From Alphaproteobacteria bacterium (GTDB taxonomy: Bacteria > Pseudomonadota > Alphaproteobacteria > RS24), in contig RFZE01000029.1 of NCBI GenBank assembly GCA_009920875.1, positions 1-15,294 of the forward strand: a stretch of DNA of 15,294 bases, given 5' to 3'. This document shows positions 1 through 7,369 of this stretch, one piece after another. The position numbers and the translations under genes were made by a program. Numbering within the stretch: the stretch's first letter is position 1; every line of letters starts with the position of its first letter. The notes beneath the pieces were generated by a model that had not been told where the DNA came from, searched no databases, and saw only the letters and a program-made list of their open reading frames with translations.

Positions 1-81
1 GACGGGGTCATGCCGGGCGGGGCGTGTGTGCGCATTGAGTGGCCGCGCGGGCGGCTTGAAGTCGATCCGTTTGGTGGTTGA
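1..81 (+). CDS. regB: RegB/PrrB/ActS-like sensor histidine kinase, C-terminal fragment
   Basis: This reading frame is open from base 1 and ends at TGA 79-81, giving only the last 26 residues. The visible part includes RIEWPRGRLE, which resembles the end of the ATPase domain of RegB-type kinases, where the last strand is often followed by a WPR motif. The H-box, redox-active cysteine and membrane helices lie outside the window. The main support is position: it sits 47 bp upstream of a clear regA, the usual kinase-regulator order. RegB is a membrane kinase that senses the redox state of the respiratory chain and phosphorylates RegA. The identification is an inference from a short tail plus context. 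Confidence 0.6.
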   Translation, partial: DGVMPGGACVRIEWPRGRLEVDPFGG

Positions 82-128
82 AAAAAAACTGAGGCGTCCT
101 ATATCCAGGAAAGACAAAGGAAAGTCTC

Positions 129-710
129 ATGACAGCAGTGCAGCAAAAGATGGAAATTGATGAAACGGCCCTTGAGAACGCGCATCAAGGGGCACATTTA
201 TTGATTGTTGACGACGACCAACCATGGCTCAATCGCCTTGGCCGTGCCATGGAAAGTCGCGGCTATGTGGTGCATGGCGCAGCTTCGGTCAGCGAAGGCA
301 TCAAGCTCGGCAAATCGGTCAAGCCAGCCTATGCGGTTGTTGATATGCGTTTGGAAGACGGCAATGGGCTTGATGTAGTAGAGAATCTGCGAGCCGAAAA
401 TCCGGATGCGCGCATCATCATGCTGACCGGCTACGGCAATATTGCAACCGCGGTGGAAGCGGTAAAACGCGGCGCCGTCGATTATCTTGCCAAACCGGCC
501 GATGCTGATGAAATTCACGCCGCCTTGGTGGCCAGCGATGGCGAGCGCGCCTCGCCGCCGGAAAATCCAATGTCGGCTGACCGCGTGCGTTGGGAACATA
601 TTCAACGCGTGTTTGAACTATGCGACCGCAATGTATCGGAGACGGCGCGGCGGTTGAATATGCACAGACGCACTTTGCAGCGCATATTGGCCAAGCGCGC
701 ACCGCGCTAG
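129..710 (+). CDS. regA: RegA/PrrA/ActR global redox response regulator
   Basis: This is a complete 193-residue two-domain response regulator. The receiver (about residues 22-138) has the acidic cluster D28-D30, the phospho-acceptor D72 in VVDMRLEDG, T100 and K122. A short Pro-containing linker (PPENP, about 143-147) leads to a Fis-type helix-turn-helix at about 153-190, whose RNVSETARRLNMHRRTLQRI segment is highly characteristic of RegA/PrrA/ActR. The length is near the usual 180-190 residues, with a slightly longer N-terminus. The start follows a purine-rich AAAGGAAAG. In the family, phosphorylated RegA controls respiration, photosynthesis, carbon and nitrogen fixation genes according to redox state. 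It lies just behind the kinase fragment, so the pair is probably co-transcribed. Its last 4 bases overlap the end of the opposing mmcB gene. Confidence 0.93.
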   Translation: MTAVQQKMEIDETALENAHQGAHLLIVDDDQPWLNRLGRAMESRGYVVHGAASVSEGIKLGKSVKPAYAVVDMRLEDGNGLDVVENLRAENPDARIIMLTGYGNIATAVEAVKRGAVDYLAKPADADEIHAALVASDGERASPPENPMSADRVRWEHIQRVFELCDRNVSETARRLNMHRRTLQRILAKRAPR

Positions 711-715
711 TTTTT
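694..715 (+). terminator. Candidate intrinsic terminator at the 3' end of regA
   Basis: AGCGCG (694-699) and CGCGCT (703-708) form a perfect 6-bp GC-rich stem with a CAC loop, followed after AG by five T residues (711-715). The hairpin lies in the last codons of regA and reaches into the convergent mmcB end. Its geometry suits rho-independent termination of regA, but the T-run is short and the sequence is coding, so chance is possible. Confidence 0.45.
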
Positions 716-1198
716 CCCGCTTTTTTCCATTAATCGCGCCCAGCGAAACCCCCCAATGCGCGCCATGCGGCGCAGCAGAAGGTTGCGCCGCGCCGCCGCC
801 AGTTTTTCTTGCTTATTGTCGCGCATAATCTCCGCGCCGTAGCTATCGGCAAAGATAAGCCCGCTATTTTCAGGCAAAACATCGGTTGGAAAATCGGGCG
901 CTACGGCGAAATAAAAGCGGTCGCAATAGGGCAAATAATCGGGCCATTTATCGTCAGCTTGAAAGTCGGCCAGCCCGCTTTTAATTTCAATAATCCAAAT
1001 TTCACCCTTATCGGTCAGCGCCATTAAATCGGCGCGACGGTGATTGGGCAGCGCCACTTCCGGCAGGCAGGCAATATTAAACTGCGCCAAAAGCCGGGTT
1101 ACGCCGCGCTGAATGGCCAGAGCGGCCGAGGATTGGCGTCCATCTGCCAGCCCAATATCGGCATCTGATAGGCCGTCTTGCTGCGTTGGTAACGTCAT
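707..1198 (-). CDS. mmcB: MmcB family DNA repair protein (PD-(D/E)XK-type nuclease)
   Basis: This 163-residue protein matches the alphaproteobacterial MmcB family in length and in motifs such as KGEIWIIEIKSGLADFQADD, KWPDY, CDRFYFAV and GLIFAD. The likely nuclease core is D57 in RRADLMAL followed by E71-I-K73, a D...ExK arrangement typical of PD-(D/E)XK enzymes. In Caulobacter, MmcB is induced by DNA damage and works with the mutagenic translesion factors ImuB, ImuC and DnaE2, so a cytoplasmic DNA-repair role is inferred here. The start at 1198 has GGAG upstream, and a slightly earlier ATG is out of frame and stops at once. The gene runs convergently with regA, overlapping it by 4 bp. I see no obvious LexA-type box upstream. 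Confidence 0.88.
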   Translation of the reverse strand: MTLPTQQDGLSDADIGLADGRQSSAALAIQRGVTRLLAQFNIACLPEVALPNHRRADLMALTDKGEIWIIEIKSGLADFQADDKWPDYLPYCDRFYFAVAPDFPTDVLPENSGLIFADSYGAEIMRDNKQEKLAAARRNLLLRRMARIGGFRWARLMEKSGKN

Positions 1199-1235
1199 TC
1201 CATGCTTGCTCCAAAGACGCCCAAGCCCACCCTAT

Positions 1236-1253
1236 CTTGCGGCAATTTGCAAG
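1236..1253. promoter_or_regulatory. Small inverted repeat between divergent mmcB and the RND gene
   Basis: The 158-bp gap between the divergent mmcB and RND starts must hold both promoters. The only symmetry I see is CTTGC-N8-GCAAG (1236-1253). I could not assign convincing -35/-10 pairs on either strand. A five-base half-site is weak evidence for an operator. Confidence 0.2.
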
Positions 1254-1356
1254 GGAAAACGGGTAATTTTCACTTGTCATAAGGGCTGTTTAATGGGACA
1301 GTCGGCCAGCTTACGGTGAGGTTTTGCCGCAATGATTCAGGCTTTGGGAGGGCCCA

Positions 1357-3957
1357 ATGGTAGAAAAATTAGAAACTTTGGTTTTCCGCTTTCGCGGTTT
1401 AATTTTGGCGGTTTTCGCTGCCTTTACGCTGTATAGCGGCTTTTATGCATTTCAGTTGAAAATGACCGCCGGTTTTGAAAAGCAATTGCCGGCCGGCCAT
1501 GAATATATTCAGACATTTCAAGAATATCGTGATCGTCTTTTCGGGTCCAACCGCGTCATTGTGGTTCTCAAAATGCGCGAGGGGCAAATTTGGAACCGCG
1601 ACTTTTTTTCTACCTATAAAGACCTGACCGATGCCCTATTTTATATGCCGGGCGTGGCGCGCCATACGCTCACTTCTTTATGGACTCCCAATTCGCGTTA
1701 TTTTGAGATTACCGAAGACGGCTTTGTTGCCGATGACGTGATTCCCGGCACCATCACCATCGATAACATTGATAGCCAATGCGTGTCGCGGTTGAAAACC
1801 GCCAGCCTGGCAACGAAATGCGAACCGGCGCTGCAAATCATTGAAAACAATGTAGTTCGGGGTGGTTTTGTCGGTCGCTTGGTCGCCAATGATTTCTCCG
1901 CCGCTATGGTGCGCGCCGAATTGCTGGATTATGACGTCAAAACCGGCGAGCGGCTTGATTATTTCGACCTTGCCGATAAGCTGGAAAGCGAAATTCGCGA
2001 CAAATTTGAAAGCGATGTTTACGAAGTGCAAATCATCGGCTTTGCCAAGCTCATCGGTGACATTGCCGATGGCGCAGGCACGGTGGTGCAGTTCTTTGCC
2101 ATTGCCTTCCTGCTGACCATTTTGTCGGTTTATGTATATGCGCGGTCGGCGATTTTGACCTTCTTGCCACTGTTTTGCTCATTGACCTCTTTGGTCTGGC
2201 AATTCGGCATTCTGAACATTCTCGGCTATGGCCTCGACCCACTGGCCATTTTGGTGCCGTTCTTGGTCTTTGCCATTGGCGTCAGCCACGGGGTGCAGCA
2301 GATTAATCTCATTACGGCCGAGATTTCTTCGGGAAAGTCAGCCGATGATGCGGCGCGGTCGAGCTTCCGCGGTCTGTTGATACCGGGTTCCATGGCTCTG
2401 GTTACCGATTTGGTCGGTTTCGGCACATTGATCCTCATCCCCATTCAAATGATTCAAGAATTGGCCATCACGGCCTCCATCGGCGTGGCGCTGAAAATTC
2501 TTACCAATTTGGTCATGCTGCCGGTTCTGGCCAGCTATTTCAAAGTCGATGACGGCTTTGTCGCGCGCGCCGCTAAAGCGCGCGAGACACGCATGCGTTT
2601 GATGCAGAAATTGGGCAATATCGCCAATCCGCGCGCCGCTGTTGGTGTGGTCATTGTGGCGGTGATTTTGTTCATCACTGCTTTCACTCAAAGCCAAAAC
2701 CGCCATGTCGGCGCGCTGCATGCGGGCTCGCCGGAATTGCGTAAAGAGGCGCGTTATAATCAAGACAGCCGCCAGATTGCCGAAAAATTCGCACTCGGTC
2801 TTAATCTGTTGACGGTGATTGTCGAAACCCCGCGCGAAGCGTGCATCAATTATTCTTATATGAAATATCTCAATGAGTTCACTTGGTATTTGCGCAATGT
2901 GGAAGGGGTCTCGCTGGTCTTGTCGCTGCCTTATGTGACGCGCCAATCCAGCGCCGGGTTCAATGAGGGCAATCTGAAATGGCAGGCCCTGCCGCGCAAT
3001 AAATACGCATTGGTGCAATCCTCATCACCCATCGGGGCCTCGACCGGCCTGTTGAATGAGGAATGCACTTTATTAACGCAGCTGGTGTTTTTGGAAGACG
3101 CCAAAGCAACGACCATTAAGGGTGTGACCTCAGCCATTAAAGAGTTCCGCGAAACGCAACCGGCGCCAATTGCCGATTTGATGGTTGTCACTGATCCGCC
3201 TATGCGCGACCCGGGCAATATCAATCTTGGTATTCGCACCGATGTCGTGGATGATGGCGTGTCGCCCGCATTGGCCATTACCTATGATGTTGCAACTGAT
3301 ACGCCTGAAGCCTTGTTGGGTGCTTTACGAGCGCAAGGTGTGAAAATTGATAAGCATAATGTAAAGGGTGTCGATATTCGTTTGGCGTCGGGCAACATGG
3401 GTGTGCAGGCGGCGGTTAATGAGGAGATTGAAGTCTCTGAATTGCCGATGATGATTTATGTTTACATGACCATCATCGCGCTCGTCTTGTTCACCTATCG
3501 TGACTTCCGCGCCACTGTTGCGTGCTGTGTTCCGCTGACCTTGGCCACCTTTATGGGCTATTGGTTTATGGAAGTGCTTGAAATCGGGCTGACCGTGGCA
3601 ACCTTGCCGGTGATGGTGTTGGCTGTCGGCTTGGGTGTAGATTACGCATTTTATATATACAACCGCATTCAATATCACCTCTCGACCGGCCTAGATGTGA
3701 CCTCAAGCTTTAAGCAGACGCTGAATGAGACCGGCATGGCGGTGGTGTTCACGGCGCTGACCTTGGCGGTCGGCGTGTCGACCTGGGCCTTCTCAGCGCT
3801 TAAATTCCAAGCTGATATGGGGCTGCTTTTGACCTTTATGTTCATGATCAATATGGTCATGGCGGTCACTGTCTTGCCGGCATTGGCGGTGGTGATGGAG
3901 CTTATCATTCCGCGCCGTGAGCCGCCAAAAGCGCCAAGCGGTGCATTGGCGCATTAG
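1357..3957 (+). CDS. RND superfamily (MMPL-type) exporter
   Basis: This 866-residue inner-membrane protein has the duplicated RND layout. TM1 is at about 12-32, followed by a large periplasmic loop (about 33-240), helices at about 240-395, TM7 at about 427-445, a second periplasmic loop (about 446-694) and a helix bundle at about 695-850. The second half carries the classical proton-relay motif GLGVDYAFYIYNR (758-770). The equivalent first-half position reads AIGVSHGVQQ, with Ser/His instead of Asp/Tyr, as I recall for the MMPL-like exporter subfamily often found near lipid or steroid catabolism genes. Such pumps use the proton gradient to move hydrophobic or lipid-like molecules. The start is set by GGGAGG at 1346-1351. 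It stands alone, with no membrane-fusion or outer-membrane partner beside it. The substrate is unknown. Confidence 0.9.
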   Translation: MVEKLETLVFRFRGLILAVFAAFTLYSGFYAFQLKMTAGFEKQLPAGHEYIQTFQEYRDRLFGSNRVIVVLKMREGQIWNRDFFSTYKDLTDALFYMPGVARHTLTSLWTPNSRYFEITEDGFVADDVIPGTITIDNIDSQCVSRLKTASLATKCEPALQIIENNVVRGGFVGRLVANDFSAAMVRAELLDYDVKTGERLDYFDLADKLESEIRDKFESDVYEVQIIGFAKLIGDIADGAGTVVQFFAIAFLLTILSVYVYARSAILTFLPLFCSLTSLVWQFGILNILGYGLDPLAILVPFLVFAIGVSHGVQQINLITAEISSGKSADDAARSSFRGLLIPGSMALVTDLVGFGTLILIPIQMIQELAITASIGVALKILTNLVMLPVLASYFKVDDGFVARAAKARETRMRLMQKLGNIANPRAAVGVVIVAVILFITAFTQSQNRHVGALHAGSPELRKEARYNQDSRQIAEKFALGLNLLTVIVETPREACINYSYMKYLNEFTWYLRNVEGVSLVLSLPYVTRQSSAGFNEGNLKWQALPRNKYALVQSSSPIGASTGLLNEECTLLTQLVFLEDAKATTIKGVTSAIKEFRETQPAPIADLMVVTDPPMRDPGNINLGIRTDVVDDGVSPALAITYDVATDTPEALLGALRAQGVKIDKHNVKGVDIRLASGNMGVQAAVNEEIEVSELPMMIYVYMTIIALVLFTYRDFRATVACCVPLTLATFMGYWFMEVLEIGLTVATLPVMVLAVGLGVDYAFYIYNRIQYHLSTGLDVTSSFKQTLNETGMAVVFTALTLAVGVSTWAFSALKFQADMGLLLTFMFMINMVMAVTVLPALAVVMELIIPRREPPKAPSGALAH

Positions 3958-3979
3958 ACAAAAGCGCCTTATGAAAATC

Positions 3980-4011
3980 AAAACCCCGGCAAGCCATTGC
4001 CGGGGTTTTTT
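3980..4011 (+). terminator. Strong, probably bidirectional intrinsic terminator
   Basis: A 9-bp GC-rich stem CCCCGGCAA / TTGCCGGGG with loop GCCA is flanked by AAAA on the left and TTTTTT on the right (to 4011). It lies in the 78-bp gap between the convergent RND and HAD genes. The A-run before the stem means the reverse strand also reads as stem plus T-run, so it probably ends both transcripts. Confidence 0.9.
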
Positions 4012-4035
4012 GTCCTCAATTCACGCGTGCCGATT

Positions 4036-4698
4036 CTAGGGCACATCATGCCCCAAAAGCGCCGCCAAATCGGCAATCGCTTGCGCGGCGCTCAACACTT
4101 TCACCGTGCCCATGCCCATGGCACGTGCCGGTTTCAAATTAATCCCCAAATCGTCAAGAAACACACAAGCATTCGCGTTCAGCTCCAGCTTGTTGCAGGC
4201 CAATTGATAAATCGCCGGATCGGGTTTTCTAACCCCTTCAACCGAGCTTTCAATGACCAATTCAAAACGCGCCATCACATCGGCCACTTGCGCCGCTTTT
4301 TTCGGCTCGCGTGCCATGCCCGGATTGGGCGCGTCATCATTGCCGGTTTTGACATTATTGGTAATGCAGGCAAGGCGGTAATTGCGCGCCTTCAGCCCAT
4401 CCAGCACGGCGACTATTTCAGGGCGAATGTCACCGGCCAAAAGCGCCAGCACATCGCGGCCCGGAACATCATGGCCGGCGGCCAGCGCCTCGCTGCGAAA
4501 GGCGCTATCAAACTCTGCCGCATCAATATCGCTGCGTTCAAAGCGCGCCCAAGCATTGGTGTCGGGATTGGTCGCATTAATGCCGCGGATGAAATTCTCC
4601 GGCAGGTTCTGCGCCGCCTCATAGCGGTTAAAGGCTTCAAACGGGCTCGAGGTAATAACCCCGCCAAAGTCCCAAATGATTGCTTTATAATCGGCCAT
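4036..4698 (-). CDS. HAD-IA family hydrolase (putative phosphatase)
   Basis: This 220-residue protein has the four HAD motifs in order. Motif I is WDFGGV with nucleophile D10, motif II is ITNN with T113, motif III is K158 in RKPDP, and motif IV is FLDDLGINL with D182/D183. The cap domain is the small helical type between motifs I and II. The conserved stretch SPFEAFNRYEA and INATNPDTNAWARFE matches HAD-IA proteins related to the N-terminal domains of soluble epoxide hydrolase and ACAD10. The usual second Asp of motif I (DxD) is Gly12, as in E. coli YihX, which is still a phosphatase. A cytoplasmic phosphatase role on a small phosphorylated metabolite is therefore likely, but the substrate is unknown. 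The start follows GGGAGG. It is divergent from the 4779 gene across 80 bp. Confidence 0.87.
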   Translation of the reverse strand: MADYKAIIWDFGGVITSSPFEAFNRYEAAQNLPENFIRGINATNPDTNAWARFERSDIDAAEFDSAFRSEALAAGHDVPGRDVLALLAGDIRPEIVAVLDGLKARNYRLACITNNVKTGNDDAPNPGMAREPKKAAQVADVMARFELVIESSVEGVRKPDPAIYQLACNKLELNANACVFLDDLGINLKPARAMGMGTVKVLSAAQAIADLAALLGHDVP

Positions 4699-4764
4699 GT
4701 CATGCCTCCCTTGCGCTTGTTAAAAGCTGATGTCATGATTATTGAAATGCGCCAAAAACATAAC

Positions 4765-4771
4765 AAGGAGG
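4765..4771 (+). promoter_or_regulatory. Strong Shine-Dalgarno that fixes a TTG start
   Basis: AAGGAGG at 4765-4771 is a near-perfect anti-16S match and lies 7 nt before TTG at 4779. There is no in-frame ATG nearby, and the ATG at 4807 is out of frame, so TTG is the most likely start of the downstream gene. Confidence 0.8.
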
Positions 4772-4778
4772 CACTGTT

Positions 4779-5321
4779 TTGCAATCATCTTTCATCACCC
4801 GCCTTGATGCGCTGAACGCGGTTGTGACGCGCCGCGTCAGCTTGCTCTGCAGCCTGCTGGCCGTCATTATCTGCTTGCTTGGCTTTCAATGGCTGAAAAG
4901 CCAATTGGGCGGGCTGATGCTCGATGAATTGCAGGGCTATGACCGCGATGATGTTAACACGCAAATGCTGCTTTATGGCGAAACGGGGCGGTCTTTGCAT
5001 TTGCGCTTCACCCTCTTGCTGGACATGGTGTTTCCATTTGCCTATGGCGCATTTTTCGGCGGTCTGTTGGTCTTGGCGGCGCGCGGCACATTTGACCGCG
5101 CCATTTTGCTGCCGGTGCTTGCCGTCATGCTTTTGGATTTTACGGAGAATATCCAATTGGCTTTCATGCTAGCGCAATTCCCGAATGTGACCGACGGCCA
5201 AATTGCTTTGGCCAGCGCCACCACAATGGGTAAATTTTGGGCCATCCGCTTTTTCCTATGGTGGTTGGGCGGTCTGGTATTTTGGAAATTGTTCAAAGCG
5301 GCGCGCGCGCGGCGCAATTAG
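4779..5321 (+). CDS. Uncharacterised four-helix inner-membrane protein, TTG start
   Basis: This protein has 180 residues with predicted membrane helices at about 19-37, 77-100, 107-131 and 153-171 and a basic C-terminus (KAARARRN). I do not recognise a named family. I do recall similar unnamed bacterial membrane proteins that share a pattern seen here: GETGR (67-71) before helix 2, LLLDMVFP with D82 inside helix 2, LLDFTENIQ with D120, E123 and N124 inside helix 3, and a K152 before helix 4. The buried acidic residues suggest more than a passive anchor, but no reaction can be assigned. Translation starts at TTG behind AAGGAGG. Its stop overlaps the end of yciB by 4 bp on the opposite strand. 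A two-protein link with the divergent HAD gene is possible but unsupported. Confidence 0.8.
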   Translation: MQSSFITRLDALNAVVTRRVSLLCSLLAVIICLLGFQWLKSQLGGLMLDELQGYDRDDVNTQMLLYGETGRSLHLRFTLLLDMVFPFAYGAFFGGLLVLAARGTFDRAILLPVLAVMLLDFTENIQLAFMLAQFPNVTDGQIALASATTMGKFWAIRFFLWWLGGLVFWKLFKAARARRN

Positions 5322-5944
5322 TCGCCCGGCTTATCGGCGGCCGCCATAATTTGCTTCATTTCCCTTTGCCCGCGTAAAGTGATGGGCAATTGCGCCATCA
5401 TGAACAAGCCGGTGGCTGGGGCCATAATCAAAACACGAAAACTCACCCAATCATCATCGCTCAAAGCACGCCAAGCAATTTCATTGGCTAAAGTGGCGGC
5501 CAGAAAAAACAGGCCCCATCGCAAAGACAGGCTGTTCCAAACTTTTTCGGGCAAGTCGAATTGTGCCTGGAAGAATACTTTCATCATGGCGCGGCCGCGT
5601 AGGCGACCGATGAGCAAGACGGCGGCAAAAGCACCGGAGAACAGGCTGGGCTGAATTTTGATATAGGTTTTTTCCTCGGCTATAATCGCCGCCAAGGTCA
5701 ATAAAGCGGCAATGGAGGTAGCAAAAATGGCAAAGCGCGCAAGACGCTTTTCGAATGCCCATGTGGCGGCCACCAATAGGCTGGATGCGGCAATGGCCGC
5801 TACCGCCCCGGCATAGAGCCCATAGGCTTGATGGACTAAAAAAAACGCCGCCAAGGGGGCGATTTCGCTGAACATAGACATGAAGCGAATTTTCGGGCGA
5901 GCATGTATATTGGTGGTTTTTGACTCCATGCTTTTTATACGCAT
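5318..5944 (-). CDS. yciB: YciB/IspZ family inner-membrane septation protein
   Basis: This 208-residue membrane protein with about five helices carries YciB/IspZ hallmarks: EKTYIKIQPS (91-100), then LRWGLFFLAATLANEIAWR (141-159) and WVSFRVLIMAPATGLF (166-181). The family is required for normal septation in Shigella and for envelope integrity in E. coli. The sequence before residue about 25 is unlike the family and is charged rather than hydrophobic. No Shine-Dalgarno precedes Met1 (5944), Met6 (5929) or Met22/Met24, so the true start may lie downstream of 5944. It is 18 bp after the MFS stop, so translation may depend on coupling with that gene. In many alphaproteobacteria it sits near ftsY, but not here. 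Confidence 0.85.
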   Translation of the reverse strand: MRIKSMESKTTNIHARPKIRFMSMFSEIAPLAAFFLVHQAYGLYAGAVAAIAASSLLVAATWAFEKRLARFAIFATSIAALLTLAAIIAEEKTYIKIQPSLFSGAFAAVLLIGRLRGRAMMKVFFQAQFDLPEKVWNSLSLRWGLFFLAATLANEIAWRALSDDDWVSFRVLIMAPATGLFMMAQLPITLRGQREMKQIMAAADKPGD

Positions 5945-5962
5945 ATGTGGCAGTTTGGATGT

Positions 5963-7240
5963 CTAGCCTTCGGCCACCAAATCATCTTTCAAATGGCGAC
6001 CGGCGATAAAATAATGCACGCCCGCCCAAATATTAACCAATGAACATATAAGCAGCGCATAGCGCAGGCTTTCCGTTCCATGGCGCTCGGATAAAATATC
6101 TGAAATTACCCCGACCACTTGGGGGCCAAAGCCAAGGCCGATGATGTTGATGATGAATAGCAAAATACCGGCTGCAACGGCCCGCATACGCAATTCGGAA
6201 ATACCCTGCGTTTGGCTAAATGTAGTGGCCTGATAGAATTGACCTAACAGCACCGGAATAATCATACCCAGAAGCGCCATCGTACTATCGGTAGCTAAGT
6301 AAACAATAATATTGAATGGAGTTACCAAAATAAGAGCAATCGCGGTGGTCCAGAGATACCACTTCGGGTCTTTAGCACCGAATTTATCAGCTAGCCAGCC
6401 GCCCATGACAATGCCTATACCGCCAGGAATTCCAAGAACAAGGCCGAACCACGTGCCAATTTCGCCAGTGCTCATTCCAAAGGAGCGAATGAGAAATGCC
6501 GGGGCCCAAGTTACAAAGCCATACCCTACGAAAGCTGTCAGTCCTGCTGCAACAGACATGTGCCGGAACGATTTCTTCTGCCACAGATATGTTAAGGTCT
6601 CACTGATACTCGGCTGTGCACCGCTATCCGCCCGTCCTTCAGCCAGCCCGCGCGGCGGTTCTGCTAGGGTAAAACGAACAACCAAGGCCAAAATAATTCC
6701 TGGAAGACCGACCACGAAAAACGCCATACGCCAGCCGAAAAACTCATTGATCCAGCCACCGGCAAACAGCCCGAACATAATGCCAATGGGAATGCCCAAA
6801 GAATAAATCCCCAAAGCGGTGGCGCGTTGCTCAGCCGGATAATAATCGGCAATCATCGAATGCGCCGGTGGTGAACAACCCGCTTCGCCGACCCCGACGC
6901 CGATGCGTGCAGCCAGCAAATGCCAGAAATTTTGAGCCACCCCTGACAGGGCGGTGAAGAAACTCCAAATCCCCAAAGCCAGCGCAATGAGATTGCGCCG
7001 ATTGGAGCGGTCCGCATAGCGCGCAATGGGAATGCCCAAAGTGGCGTAGAACATGGCAAAGGCAAAGCCGGTCAACATGCCCATGGCGGTGTCGGAGAGG
7101 CCCAAATCAGCCTTCACCGGCTCCAGCAAAATCGACAGGATTTGCCGGTCGATAAAGTTGAAAGTGTAAACGACGACCAGAATGCCGAGCGCATAATGAC
7201 GCGCCTTATAAATCTTATCGCTTTGGCTTATCGATGACAT
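5963..7240 (-). CDS. Spinster-type MFS transporter
   Basis: This 425-residue protein has twelve predicted helices. Family marks are NFIDRQ in TM1 (28-33), the motif-A loop ARYADRSNRRNLIALAL (73-89), RIGVGVGEAGCSPPAHSMIA with E119 in TM4 (112-131) and LGIPIGI (148-154). These fit the spinster-like MFS group, which transports lipids, lysolipids or other amphipathic organic molecules. In proteobacteria the group is common beside catabolic genes. The start is fixed by GGGAGGG upstream. It is divergent from the reductase/esterase pair and probably heads a two-gene operon with yciB, 18 bp downstream. Codon choice in the C-terminal half, roughly 6000-6620, looks different from neighbouring genes, with more GTA, GCT, ACA and GGG. 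The substrate is unknown. Confidence 0.88.
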   Translation of the reverse strand: MSSISQSDKIYKARHYALGILVVVYTFNFIDRQILSILLEPVKADLGLSDTAMGMLTGFAFAMFYATLGIPIARYADRSNRRNLIALALGIWSFFTALSGVAQNFWHLLAARIGVGVGEAGCSPPAHSMIADYYPAEQRATALGIYSLGIPIGIMFGLFAGGWINEFFGWRMAFFVVGLPGIILALVVRFTLAEPPRGLAEGRADSGAQPSISETLTYLWQKKSFRHMSVAAGLTAFVGYGFVTWAPAFLIRSFGMSTGEIGTWFGLVLGIPGGIGIVMGGWLADKFGAKDPKWYLWTTAIALILVTPFNIIVYLATDSTMALLGMIIPVLLGQFYQATTFSQTQGISELRMRAVAAGILLFIINIIGLGFGPQVVGVISDILSERHGTESLRYALLICSLVNIWAGVHYFIAGRHLKDDLVAEG

Positions 7241-7314
7241 GAAATCCCTCCCAAGTGAAGGGTGAGACTAGCAAAAGCGGCGCAAATATAAAGCGGAAAT
7301 TATCGTCTTTGGGC

Positions 7315-7342
7315 TTGCACTGAACCGGCACAACCCTAAACT
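7315..7342 (+). promoter_or_regulatory. Candidate promoter for the reductase/esterase operon
   Basis: In the 129-bp divergent gap, TTGCAC (7315-7320) and TAAACT (7337-7342) are 16 bp apart and lie 28 bp before the ATG at 7370. Matches to the sigma-70 consensus are only 3/6 and 4/6. I found no convincing counterpart for the MFS gene on the other strand. Confidence 0.3.
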
Positions 7343-7369
7343 CGGAGGCCGAAATGGGAGTTTGATTTA

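Noticed and set aside
2338..3018. 226-codon minus-strand ORF inside the RND gene
   Set aside because: It lies wholly within a clear RND exporter. Its His/Gln/Arg-rich translation is typical of antisense frames.
4036..4698. Loss of the second Asp in HAD motif I as a sign of a dead enzyme
   Set aside because: D-x-G is also found in active phosphatases such as YihX, and the nucleophile, Thr, Lys and DD residues are all present.
3997..4815. 272-codon plus-strand ORF opposite the HAD gene
   Set aside because: The minus strand encodes a HAD protein with all four motifs in order and a GGGAGG site. The plus-strand translation is basic, low in recognisable motifs and has no proper ribosome binding site. 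It is a mirror-frame artefact of codon bias.
6784..7041. Identical 18-bp direct repeats (6784-6801 and 7024-7041)
   Set aside because: Both encode LGIPI in the MFS protein, at residues 68-72 and 148-152. This fits the internal pseudo-repeat of MFS transporters, not a mobile or regulatory repeat.
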